64,000 bases of DNA from contig CBDCIT010000035.1 in the NCBI GenBank assembly GCA_965217615.1, positions 70,680 through 134,679 of the forward strand, read 5' to 3'. The translations under genes and the position numbers were made by a program. The notes below the pieces were generated by a model. The model ran no database searches. It was not told where the DNA came from and was given only the letters and a program-made list of their open reading frames with translations. The stretch is from CAVOAK01 sp965217615. GTDB lineage: Bacteria; Pseudomonadota; Alphaproteobacteria; UBA8366; CAVOAK01. Below are positions 26,785 through 34,937 of the stretch, one piece after another (the stretch's first letter is position 1; each line of letters begins with the position of its first letter).

Positions 26785-28674
26785 TCAGGCGGCGTCCGCG
26801 CCGGCCAGTTCCAGCGCTTCGTTTGCCTCAAGCCATCGTGTTTCCGCGTCGGTGAAGGCTTTCTCGACTTCCGCCCTTTTTTTCGTCAACTCGGTCGTGG
26901 TCAGGTTCTTGTCCGACCCGTCATAGGTTTTCGGATCGAACAAGGCGCGATCGATATCCGTGCGCAGCGCCCCCAAACGCTCAAGCTTCCGTTCAGCTTT
27001 AGTTACAGCCTTGCGCAGCTCCTTAGTCTGTTCGCGTTCTTTGGCGGCAAGCCGGCGTTCGTCCTTGCGGCTCCGTTTCGGGACGGATCGGCGGTTATCT
27101 TTTATGCTGCGGTTCGAGCCGCCTAGCACAAAATCGCGGTATTCATCCAATGTACCGGCGAAATCCTTGGCCCCACCATCAGCGATGACCACCAGCCGGT
27201 CCGCCGTCAACTCCAGCAGATGCCGGTCATGGCTGATGATGATAACCGCCCCGCTATATTCGTTCAGCGCCTGGACCAGCGCCTCGCGCGCGTCGACATC
27301 CAGATGGTTGGTCGGTTCGTCGAGGATCAGCAAATGGGGTGCGTCGCGGGTGATCAAAGCAAGCGACAGGCGTGCCCGTTCACCGCCCGACAGATGGCGC
27401 ACTGAGAGCTCAGCCTTCTCACCGGAAAATCCGAAGCGGCCGAGCTGCGCGCGCACAGCGCCCGGTTTGGCATCGGGCATCAGGCGCGTCATGTGTTGCA
27501 CCGGCGTATCCTCAGTGCCCAATTCCTCAACCTGATGCTGACCAAAATAGCCGACCCGTAGTTTGCCGCTTGCCGTCATTGAACCGGCCATGGCCGGCAA
27601 TCGTCCCGATAGCAGCCGCGCCAAGGTCGTCTTGCCGTTGCCATTGCGGCCGAGAAACGCAATCCGGTCGTCGGGATCGAGACGCAGGTTGAGGTTGCTC
27701 AAGACCGGGGCGTCCGTATAACCGACCGCTGCATCGTCGAGCACGATCAGCGGCGGCTTTAGTTCCTTCGGATTGGGAAAGTGGAACGACCGGCTCGGAT
27801 CTTCGATCATCGCTGAAGTCGGCTGCATGCGCGCCAGCACCTTGAGCCGGCTTTGGGCCTGGGTGGCCGTATGCGCCTTGTAGCGCCAGCGATCGACAAA
27901 GGCTTGCAGGTGCGCGCGCTGGCGGTCTTGCTTGAGCCGCATCGCCTCGACCTGTGCCAGGCGCTCGCTTCGCTGGCGCTCGAACGCATCGTAGCCGCCG
28001 CTATAGAGCGCAAGCTTGCCATTCTCCAGATGGAGAATCTGATCGACCACGTTGTTCAGCAGGTCGCGTTCGTGACTGATTACCAGCACGGTGCCGCGAT
28101 AGGCCTTCAGAAACGATTCCAGCCAGAGTGTGGACTCAAGATCGAGATGGTTGCTGGGCTCGTCAAGCAACAGTAGTTCAGGCGCAGAATACAATAGCTC
28201 AGCCAGGGCCACACGCATGCGCCAGCCACCCGACAAGCCGTCGAGCGAGCGATGCTGGGCCTCCTCGTCGAACCCCAGGCCGGCTAAAACGCGCGAGGCG
28301 CGCGTAGGCGCAGAATGCGCCTCGATGGTATTCAGGCGTTCATGAATTTCGCCGATCCGATGGCTGTCGGTCGCTTGCTCCGCCTCGGCCATCAGGCGCG
28401 CGCGCTCCTCATCGGCGGCCAGCACGCGATCGAACGGTGACTCCGCGCCGCCCGGGGCTTCCTGAGCGATATAGCCGATCCGCATATCGCGTGGCGTTTC
28501 AACGCTGCCGCCGTCGGCGTCCAACTCGCCCGCCACGACCTTCATCAAGGTCGATTTTCCGGCGCCATTGCGACCGACGAACCCGACACGGCTCGTGGAG
28601 GGGATCGACGCTGAGGCGCGGTCGAGGATCACCTTGCCGCCGAGACGCACGGTTATGTCGGAGATCGTCAACAT
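26785..28674 (-). CDS. ABC-F family ATP-binding protein (Uup/YheS type)
   Basis: A 629-residue protein with two ABC modules and no membrane segments. Module 1 has Walker A GRNGAGKST, signature LSGGWRMRVALAELL and Walker B LLLLDEPSNHLD. Module 2 has GRNGNGKTT, LSGGERARLSLALI and LLILDEPTNHLD. Between them lies the charged P-site tRNA interaction linker (FVDRWRYKAHTATQAQSR), and the C-terminus is a Lys/Glu-rich coiled coil (about residues 540-620). ABC-F proteins act on ribosomes to relieve stalling. The start MLTISDITVRLGGK (28674) matches the family; upstream in-frame codons lack support. Confidence 0.93.
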   Translation of the reverse strand: MLTISDITVRLGGKVILDRASASIPSTSRVGFVGRNGAGKSTLMKVVAGELDADGGSVETPRDMRIGYIAQEAPGGAESPFDRVLAADEERARLMAEAEQATDSHRIGEIHERLNTIEAHSAPTRASRVLAGLGFDEEAQHRSLDGLSGGWRMRVALAELLYSAPELLLLDEPSNHLDLESTLWLESFLKAYRGTVLVISHERDLLNNVVDQILHLENGKLALYSGGYDAFERQRSERLAQVEAMRLKQDRQRAHLQAFVDRWRYKAHTATQAQSRLKVLARMQPTSAMIEDPSRSFHFPNPKELKPPLIVLDDAAVGYTDAPVLSNLNLRLDPDDRIAFLGRNGNGKTTLARLLSGRLPAMAGSMTASGKLRVGYFGQHQVEELGTEDTPVQHMTRLMPDAKPGAVRAQLGRFGFSGEKAELSVRHLSGGERARLSLALITRDAPHLLILDEPTNHLDVDAREALVQALNEYSGAVIIISHDRHLLELTADRLVVIADGGAKDFAGTLDEYRDFVLGGSNRSIKDNRRSVPKRSRKDERRLAAKEREQTKELRKAVTKAERKLERLGALRTDIDRALFDPKTYDGSDKNLTTTELTKKRAEVEKAFTDAETRWLEANEALELAGADAA

Positions 28675-28749
28675 GGCGCGGCTGATAACACGACCCACCG
28701 TCTACGTCAGCAGGCTCTGCTTCAACGTGCCCACATAGAATGGGGCAGG

Positions 28750-29565
28750 GTGCAGCGAGACTAGCTGCTGTACTTGCGGGTGAGAGTCCCGTCGGCGCAA
28801 TTCTCAGTTTAGCGCCGTAGTGATATCCGGCAGGCATGCGGGGCGACCCGGTGGTCTGAAAGCCCGGAAGTAAAAGCCCCGGAGGGTCGTAGTGCCTCTC
28901 AGGTCTGGTCAGTTCGGTGGGGCGAGCGAACAGTAGGGCCGTAACGAAAGTGAACGGATTAAGCGTCGAAAATCATGTCCTGCATGAAGCTGATTTGCGG
29001 GGTAAACGGAGCTGCCAAGGGTTTCCTGCCTATCCGATGGCCAGTGCCGGTGCGGAAGAACTGAGGCGCACGCATCGGGGCTCCCGGCGTATTGAAGGCG
29101 GCAATACTGGACAGTACAGCAGTGAAAGTCCGGAAGGTGTGGAGGTCAGACAGGATGATCCTTGGATGTCAAAGACCGTGTCTATAACTGGCTGTGCCGG
29201 GAAATGAGACGGAGATCTCCAGACTGGCGGATGAGGTCGTCAAGCGTTGATGGGCGGGACAACATAACCCGGCTGGAGCGAGGACCTCAGAGCTCAGGTG
29301 GCAGTGCTGCTACCGTATGGTCCGCACACAGAGGCGGACGGTCTTCAAGGCGGTCGGCACGGTCTAAGGACGGAGCAAACGAGGGCTGTGGTCAGGAGAA
29401 TGGCTGGGTCGACCTTAACCCTGACGCGTCCGCGGAAGGCTCCACTCCGAACTGTGAGGTGCCTGATGCTTGAAGCCGGACCGGGGAAAACCCGATGTCC
29501 GGAATTTTAGGGGGGGGCGGCTGGAAACGTGGCCTATGGTGGAACTGTGAACCCACCCCGCAACC
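28750..29565 (+). ncRNA. Probable group II intron lacking its maturase gene
   Basis: The 976 bases between the ABC-F gene and tRNA-Glu carry no convincing protein gene but several group II intron hallmarks in order on the plus strand. These are a GTGCAGCG 5' end near 28750, GCGGGTGAGAGTCCCG shortly after, GTAACGAAAGTGAAC at 28941-28955, and a domain V-like hairpin at about 29472-29507. That hairpin has AGC at its base, paired CCGGA/TCCGG, and an upper stem closed by a GAAA loop. A GC-rich domain VI-like hairpin follows, giving an estimated 3' end near 29565. No reverse transcriptase or maturase motif is visible in any frame, so it would need splicing help in trans. Ends are approximate. Confidence 0.7.
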
Positions 29566-29674
29566 GAAAGGGCGGGGCTGGAAACCCTCCACCTACCGGT
29601 GTGCGCGCCAGTGCCCTACCCGACACAGGCACGAAGGCACAAATTCCGCCAAAAAACAGGGATTTACAAGAAAG

Positions 29675-29750
29675 TGGCGTCCCCTAGGGGATTTGAACCC
29701 CTGTTACCGGCGTGAGAGGCCGGCGTCCTAGGCCACTAGACGAAGGGGAC
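29675..29750 (-). tRNA. tRNA-Glu (anticodon CTC)
   Basis: A 76-base cloverleaf read on the minus strand: acceptor stem GTCCCCT/AGGGGAC, a D arm with TAGTGGCCTAGGAC, anticodon stem CCGGC/GCCGG with loop CTCTCAC (anticodon CTC, reading GAG), T arm AGGGG-TTCAAAT-CCCCT, discriminator G and an encoded CCA. The structure is complete. Confidence 0.95.
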
Positions 29751-29797
29751 GCGGTCTTGAACGACTCCCAACTCTTATCCGAAAACGCTAGCCGCCA

Positions 29798-30862
29798 TCA
29801 ACGGGTTTCCGCGGCGCACTCGGGCGCAACGCCGGCAGCGTGGCCTTGCGCCGCCGCGATCATCGCCTCGACGTCCTGCTCGGCGGTGTTGAACGCAGTG
29901 ACCAGGCGGATGCAGTTTGGGCCGCCGGCGGCCCACGGGTAGAACTTGAAACCATCGGCAAGCAGACCTTCGCTGACATGCGGCGGCAGCGTAACGAACA
30001 GCTCGTTGGCTTGCACCGGATGCAGCAGCTTCGCGTCGGGCACGTCGGCGAACGCCTTCGCAAGACGTGCCGCCATGGCGTTGGCGTGCTTGGCGTTCTG
30101 CAGCCACAGATCGTCATTGAGGTAAGCGTCGAGCTGGGCCGATAGGAACCGCATCTTCGACCAGAGGTGGCCGGCGCGTTTTCGCCGATAACCAAAATCT
30201 TTGGCCAAGGCCCGGTCGAAGAAGACGACCGCCTCGGCCGCCAATGCGCCGTTCTTGGTGGCCCCAAGGGACAGCACATCCAGGCCGGCGCGCCAGGTCG
30301 CGTCGGCGGGATTGCACCCCAACGAGACCAGCGCGTTGGCAAAGCGCGCGCCGTCCATGTGCAGCTTGAGATCGTGCGGGCGACAGAGATCGGCGATCGC
30401 TCGCGTCTCATCCAGACTGTAGATGGTGCCCGCTTCCGTAGCTTGGGAGAGCGTGATTGCCGCCGGCTGCGCGTGATGCACGAAACCGACCTGAAATCGG
30501 CCAAGCGCTGCGTTCAGACCATCGGGGGTGAGCTTGCAGTGATCGCTCGCAAGCGGGACGAGCTTTGCGCCGCTGTAGAATTCCGGCGCGCCGCATTCAT
30601 CCTCCCAGGCATGGCTCTCCTCATGACAGAAGATCGCACCAAAGGGTGGCGCGAGCGTCGACAGCGCAAGCGCGTTGGCGGCGGTCCCGGTTGCCACCGG
30701 AAAGACCGTCACGTCGGTCTCGAAGATGTCGTTGAAACGCTGACGCAGGCGATCGGTCAACGCGTCTTCGCCATACGGCATTGCCGCGCCCTCGTTGGCG
30801 CGCGCAATGGCATCGATGATCTCTGGCGATGCGCCGCTGACATTGTCGCTGCAGAAGTTCAC
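29798..30862 (-). CDS. ltaE: Low-specificity L-threonine aldolase
   Basis: A 354-residue fold-type I PLP enzyme cleaving threonine (and other beta-hydroxy amino acids) to glycine and an aldehyde. NFCSDNVSGASPEI and PYGEDALTDRL start the family. HMDGARFANAL holds the PLP-binding Asp, and SLGATKNGALAAEAVVFF holds the Schiff-base Lys. The ATG at 30862 overlaps the stop of the DUF6476 gene in ATGA, so the two are translationally coupled. Confidence 0.92.
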   Translation of the reverse strand: MNFCSDNVSGASPEIIDAIARANEGAAMPYGEDALTDRLRQRFNDIFETDVTVFPVATGTAANALALSTLAPPFGAIFCHEESHAWEDECGAPEFYSGAKLVPLASDHCKLTPDGLNAALGRFQVGFVHHAQPAAITLSQATEAGTIYSLDETRAIADLCRPHDLKLHMDGARFANALVSLGCNPADATWRAGLDVLSLGATKNGALAAEAVVFFDRALAKDFGYRRKRAGHLWSKMRFLSAQLDAYLNDDLWLQNAKHANAMAARLAKAFADVPDAKLLHPVQANELFVTLPPHVSEGLLADGFKFYPWAAGGPNCIRLVTAFNTAEQDVEAMIAAAQGHAAGVAPECAAETR

Positions 30863-31170
30863 TGTTCGCCCGTCCTATTTTCCAGCATGATCGTGCCCAA
30901 TTGCCGGCCGGTTTCAAGGTCGAGTACGAGGAGTCGTGTCCCACCTTCCGCCAGGGTCAGATGAATGATAAGTCGATCTTCTTCAAGGACAAAACTCTCC
31001 ACTACAGCGCTTGGCGGCAGCTCGATATTGCGTTCACCGAAACTACGCGAAGCGCCCCCGTCGGCAATCGCTAGATCGCCAACCTTGTTTACAATGCCAT
31101 AGATCACGAGACCCGCAGCGGCCACGATCATGACACCAAGGAAGATCACCAGAGCGTTCAATACGCGCAT
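30859..31170 (-). CDS. DUF6476 family single-pass membrane protein
   Basis: A 103-residue protein beginning MRVLNALVIFLGVMIVAAAG, one N-terminal membrane helix, followed by a soluble part rich in beta-strand pattern (IELPPSAVVESFVLEEDRLI, TRLLVLDLETGRQLGTI). This matches a short alphaproteobacterial family of unknown function commonly found beside rluD-like and rpoH genes. The start at 31170 is chosen because upstream in-frame codons run into the divergent rlu gene. It is coupled by ATGA to ltaE. Confidence 0.8.
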   Translation of the reverse strand: MRVLNALVIFLGVMIVAAAGLVIYGIVNKVGDLAIADGGASRSFGERNIELPPSAVVESFVLEEDRLIIHLTLAEGGTRLLVLDLETGRQLGTIMLENRTGEQ

Positions 31171-31194
31171 ATCATGGCCTCGGATGCGACACAC

Positions 31195-32172
31195 ATGACA
31201 GGAATCGACTCCGCAGTATCGCACACGGTTTCGGATGAGGAGGCCGGCGACCGATTCGATCGCTTGCTTGCCCGATCCTGTCCTAGACTGTCCCGCAGCC
31301 GAATCCAGGCACTGATCAAGGATGGCCACGCCAGCGCCGACGGCAAGACGATAACCAACCCCTCATACCGGGTCAAACCAGGTCAGGCGTTGCTGGCCGT
31401 GGTTCCGCCTGTTCGCCCGTCAGTTGTACACGCGCAGGACATTCCACTGGTCATCCCGTTTGAGGACGACGATCTCTTGATCGTCGATAAGCCCGCCGGA
31501 CTTGCCGTTCATCCAGCGCCCGGAACACCGGATTCGACATTGGTTAACGCGTTGCTCGCTCACTGCGGTGAAACACTGTCAGGCATCGGCGGTGAACGTC
31601 GGCCCGGCATCGTGCACCGTTTGGACAAGGACACCAGCGGGCTGATCGTCGTTGCGAAAAACGACACGGCGCACGCAGCGCTTGCCGCCCAATTTGAAGC
31701 CCGCGATGTCGAGCGATCCTACGCCGCTGTCGTTTGGGGGATTCCGGTTCCAGCCAATGGTGAGATCGCCGGCAATATCGGGCGCAGTCCGCGCGATCGA
31801 AAGAAGATGGCGGTCGTCGCTCCGCCGAAGGGACGGAAGGCCTTGACCAGGTACCGTATTGAGCGCGCTTTAGCAGACCGTGCAAGCCTGATCGAGTGTC
31901 GGCTGGATACTGGACGGACACATCAGATCCGCGTCCATATGGCGCATGTCGGCCATCCATTGATTGGCGACCGAACTTACGGCGGCGTGTCCAGCGCGCG
32001 AAAGAAGAAACTATCCGAACAACAGGCGGAGGCGGTGTTGGCGTTTCCGCGCCAGGCCCTGCATGCGCAGCTTCTTGGATTTAGACATCCGAGGCGGCAG
32101 GTTCCGTTGCAGTTTAAAAGTGCATTACCCTATGATATAATTGAACTAATAAGAACCTTTGACGAAGTTTAG
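31195..32172 (+). CDS. RluA family 23S rRNA pseudouridine synthase (RluC/RluD-like)
   Basis: About 325 residues. An N-terminal S4 RNA-binding domain (RFDRLLARSCPRLSRSRIQAL, then a DGK-like turn) is followed by the PSI synthase core with the catalytic motif HRLDKDTSGLIVVAKN, RYRIERALADRASLIECRL and GRTHQIRVHMAHVGHPLIGD. The RluD type modifies helix 69 (positions 1911/1915/1917) in 23S rRNA, the RluC type 955/2504/2580; the two cannot be separated here. An in-frame ATG at 31174 would leave only three bases to the divergent DUF6476 start, so the ATG at 31195 is preferred. Confidence 0.9.
   Translation: MTGIDSAVSHTVSDEEAGDRFDRLLARSCPRLSRSRIQALIKDGHASADGKTITNPSYRVKPGQALLAVVPPVRPSVVHAQDIPLVIPFEDDDLLIVDKPAGLAVHPAPGTPDSTLVNALLAHCGETLSGIGGERRPGIVHRLDKDTSGLIVVAKNDTAHAALAAQFEARDVERSYAAVVWGIPVPANGEIAGNIGRSPRDRKKMAVVAPPKGRKALTRYRIERALADRASLIECRLDTGRTHQIRVHMAHVGHPLIGDRTYGGVSSARKKKLSEQQAEAVLAFPRQALHAQLLGFRHPRRQVPLQFKSALPYDIIELIRTFDEV
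32113..32141 (+). promoter_or_regulatory. Candidate sigma-70 promoter for rpoH inside the 3' end of the rlu gene
   Basis: TTTAAA (32113-32118) and a perfect TATAAT (32136-32141) are separated by 17 bases. They lie in the last 60 bases of the rlu coding sequence, about 150 bases before the rpoH start. Confidence 0.5.
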
Positions 32173-32289
32173 CATCCGTCGCGACTGCGTCGGTTTGTTG
32201 ATCTATTTTGCAAACGTACGCGGCGCATTTTGGAGCTCTTGGGGAGGAGCGCATCAAAAGCGCCCAAAAAGCTTCGGAGTCCGATTGTT

Positions 32290-33180
32290 ATGGCCACTCT
32301 TCCCAGCGTCGCGGTCATCAGCCCGGAGGGCAACCTTCACCGCTACCTCAGCGAAATCCGCGAGTTTCCGATGTTGGAGGCGGACGAGGAATACATGCTT
32401 GCGAAAGCCTGGCGCGAACATGACGACGTGGCGTCCGCACACAGGCTCGTGACCAGCCATCTGCGCCTGGTGGCGAAGATCGCGATGGGGTACCGCGGCT
32501 ACGGCCTGCCTGTCGCCGACCTGATCTCGGAAGGCAATGTCGGCATGATGCAGGCAGTCAAGCGGTTCGATCCGGAGCGCGGATTCCGGCTGGCGACTTA
32601 TGCGATGTGGTGGATACGCGCCTCGATACAGGAATATGTCCTGCATTCTTGGTCGCTTGTAAAAATAGGCACGACAGCCGCGCAAAAGAAGCTCTTTTTC
32701 AACCTGCGCAAATTAAAAGGTCAGTTGCAGGCCATCGACGAAGGCGACCTCAGCCCAGACGACGTGACGAAAATCGCCCAGAGGCTGGACGTTCCAGAAA
32801 AGGACGTTATCTCAATGAATCGGCGCCTTGCCAGCTCCGATCATTCGCTGAACGCATCGCCCAAGGCCGACAGCGAGGGGGAGTGGATGGATTGGTTGGT
32901 CGACGAGACCGAGAGCCAGGAAATCCAATTGGCCGAGTCGCAGGAATTGTCGAAGCGCCGTCTCTTGCTGAATCACACCATGAGCAGCCTCAACGACCGG
33001 GAACGCCATATCCTCGTCGAGCGCCGATTGCGGGACGATCCGAAGACGCTCGAGGACCTTAGCCAGGAGTATGCCGTTAGCCGCGAACGCATCCGTCAAA
33101 TCGAAGTTCGCGCATTCGAGAAACTTCAACGGGCCGTTCGGGCTGCGTCGCGGGACGGTCAGCTTTCCGGCGAAATTTGA
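32290..33180 (+). CDS. rpoH: RNA polymerase heat-shock sigma factor RpoH (sigma 32)
   Basis: A 296-residue sigma-70 family protein. Region 2 includes GYGLPVADLISEGNVGMMQAV and FDPERGFRLATYAMWWIRA. The RpoH box QKKLFFNLRKLKGQL separates this type from RpoD and RpoS. Region 4.2 is the helix-turn-helix EDLSQEYAVSRERIRQIE. It directs transcription of chaperone and protease genes. The start MATLPSVAVISPEG at 32290 matches alphaproteobacterial RpoH proteins. A consensus-like promoter sits within the upstream rlu gene. Confidence 0.95.
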   Translation: MATLPSVAVISPEGNLHRYLSEIREFPMLEADEEYMLAKAWREHDDVASAHRLVTSHLRLVAKIAMGYRGYGLPVADLISEGNVGMMQAVKRFDPERGFRLATYAMWWIRASIQEYVLHSWSLVKIGTTAAQKKLFFNLRKLKGQLQAIDEGDLSPDDVTKIAQRLDVPEKDVISMNRRLASSDHSLNASPKADSEGEWMDWLVDETESQEIQLAESQELSKRRLLLNHTMSSLNDRERHILVERRLRDDPKTLEDLSQEYAVSRERIRQIEVRAFEKLQRAVRAASRDGQLSGEI

Positions 33181-33199
33181 CCAGCGCAACGATCTATTA

Positions 33200-33213
33200 C
33201 CCGCCGAGGCGGG
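33200..33213. terminator. Short hairpin between convergent genes
   Basis: CCCGC-CGAG-GCGGG between the rpoH stop and the stop of the membrane-protein gene. The stem is short and there is no T run, so this is a weak bidirectional terminator candidate. Confidence 0.3.
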
Positions 33214-33825
33214 CTATTGGTCATCATCGCCTTCCTCTTCCTCCTCTTCAGCAAACTCGTCATCGAGATCCGGCTCAGACGGATCCGGCTCGACTTGGGT
33301 TTGGCTGGGTACCAATCCAGTGCTTGGGCTTTGGGCCTCGGCCGCTTCGGTGGCCGAGCGGCGTACGGCATTCCCCCACTCATTCATGAGCTCCGTCTGA
33401 CGGGCCTTGAGCGCCTGTTGTCGTATCTTGTGATTGACAGCCATCCACGCCGCAACAACGGGTGGGGTTGTGTAATATATCAGCCAACCTACTGCCGCCG
33501 CACCGTACATCGCGAACCACGCAAATGGATCGACGAGAATTGCGATTACAGCGTCGACCGAATGGTCACCGGTCCACAATCCGAGCGCGTAGGGAAGGCA
33601 ACCACAAAAGTTTAGATAGCCGACCGTACGCGACGCGTATTTCATCGGATTACGGTCGACGATATAGGCAACGATGGTCGGCACCATGCCAACCGTCAGC
33701 AGGATGACTGTTGGCAAAGCGGTGATGACAAAGACTGGAGCAAGAAACCAGGCCAGAATCTTGTACATAGCTCGCGGCCCCTTGGCACCGCCCTGCTCTT
33801 CCACCGGTGGGTTGTTGTCCGCCAT
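33214..33825 (-). CDS. Unknown multi-pass membrane protein with acidic C-terminal tail
   Basis: A 203-residue protein not assigned to a known family. An N-terminal soluble stretch (1-20) is followed by about four hydrophobic segments between residues 22 and 125 (ILAWFLAPVFVITALPTVIL, MVPTIVAYIV, a CGCLPYALGLW segment and WFAMYGAAAVGWLIYY). Then come a charged helix (HKIRQQALKARQTELMNEWG), a Ser/Pro/Thr-rich linker and a tail of Asp/Glu only (DDEFAEEEEEEGDDD). It is the last gene of a three-gene run: 11 bases separate it from the tail-anchored protein gene. The acidic tail could bind a basic partner or metal; function is unknown. Confidence 0.7.
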   Translation of the reverse strand: MADNNPPVEEQGGAKGPRAMYKILAWFLAPVFVITALPTVILLTVGMVPTIVAYIVDRNPMKYASRTVGYLNFCGCLPYALGLWTGDHSVDAVIAILVDPFAWFAMYGAAAVGWLIYYTTPPVVAAWMAVNHKIRQQALKARQTELMNEWGNAVRRSATEAAEAQSPSTGLVPSQTQVEPDPSEPDLDDEFAEEEEEEGDDDQ

Positions 33826-33836
33826 CTTGCGTCCCG

Positions 33837-34937
33837 TTAGAAAAGCCAGACCAGAGCGATCACAAGGGTTACGCCCGTCGTAACAAATCCGGATACCACT
33901 GAGGATATCTGAGCGCCCGTGAGCGCCGACAACGAACCCCTGTTTTTACGCTCGTAGTCGAGTTGTTCTTGCGCTTTCACGCTATAGGCAAACTCCGCGA
34001 CAGCGCCCTGAAATGATCGGGCCTCCGCACTGAGCATTGTTTGATTATCGACCGCGTTGACCAGCTCATAGATGCGCCCGCTCTTTGCGACTCGCCGCAG
34101 CTCGTCGCGCACGCGCTTGCGTTGTCGCCGGCTGTGAAATCGATTTATCGCAGGTTCCAGAGCTTTCGCAGTTGCTTGGGATAATGCCGGAAAGATACGT
34201 GTCGGCTGGTTTTCCTGGATCGAAGACAATAGTTTCGCGGCGGCAACGATCGGCACGTATTGATCTGTGCGATTGTCCATATCGTGCAACTCGGAATTGA
34301 CCGAGATTCTAAATCGAGCGGCAACGAACGCGCCAATGTGACGGTCGACATACTGCTTTACCTCTCCTTTCTGTTGCTGGGCGACACGCTCAAGCGCCGG
34401 CAATAGGTCGTCGACCGAAATGACGTAGTCCCGTTCCAACATCGGCGACAAACAAGGTTGATTGGGGTTTAAGTCGTATATTGCACGCTCGACGCCGTAA
34501 CCGACGCCGGTTCGTTCAAGAATCGGCTTCAGTTTCTCGTATTCGCTCACGCAACTCATCAAATCGGGGCGCGGTCGGCTCTGGCTCTCCAACCAAAAAG
34601 AAACCAAATTGAAGCGCAATATTGCCCCAAAAAGTTGATGTGCATCAGGAACATCGGCGAATGCCGCCAAGAGAGGCCCAAATCCGTCGACCATGGCGCG
34701 GAAGTCGCGGTATCGTATCGGGGCGCTGGGATGGAGCACGATGCACGTTCGCGCCACAAGCCGGTCGTCGTTGTCGGCGCCGATCGCGGCCGTGCTGGCA
34801 GCCTCAAGCGCCGCGTCCGCCATCTCATCGTCACCAATGCTGCGTCTAATCCATGTTGCTATGGTTCCGTTGCGGACAAGTTCAACCGACTCGTTCCAAT
34901 CTTTCGATATCCCCTGGGCTAAGTCGCGGGTCGTCAC
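33837..34937 (-). CDS. Unknown helical protein with C-terminal membrane anchor
   Basis: A 366-residue protein, mostly alpha-helical, ending in a single hydrophobic helix (SVVSGFVTTGVTLVIALVWLF) that would anchor it with the bulk in the cytoplasm. It starts TTRDLAQGISKDWNESVELV and TIATWIRRSIGDDEMADAAL, a pattern that in related proteins follows directly on the kinase-like domain in one chain. Its GTG start overlaps the upstream stop in GTGA. Reading its frame upstream gives RWYV before the start, so an ancestral fusion split by a frameshift is possible. No catalytic motif is seen. Confidence 0.65.
   Translation of the reverse strand: MTTRDLAQGISKDWNESVELVRNGTIATWIRRSIGDDEMADAALEAASTAAIGADNDDRLVARTCIVLHPSAPIRYRDFRAMVDGFGPLLAAFADVPDAHQLFGAILRFNLVSFWLESQSRPRPDLMSCVSEYEKLKPILERTGVGYGVERAIYDLNPNQPCLSPMLERDYVISVDDLLPALERVAQQQKGEVKQYVDRHIGAFVAARFRISVNSELHDMDNRTDQYVPIVAAAKLLSSIQENQPTRIFPALSQATAKALEPAINRFHSRRQRKRVRDELRRVAKSGRIYELVNAVDNQTMLSAEARSFQGAVAEFAYSVKAQEQLDYERKNRGSLSALTGAQISSVVSGFVTTGVTLVIALVWLF

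Noticed and set aside
29162..29473. Possible short protein inside the probable intron
   Set aside because: Ser/Arg/Gly-rich, no reverse transcriptase, maturase or HNH motif, and it overlaps structured RNA segments.
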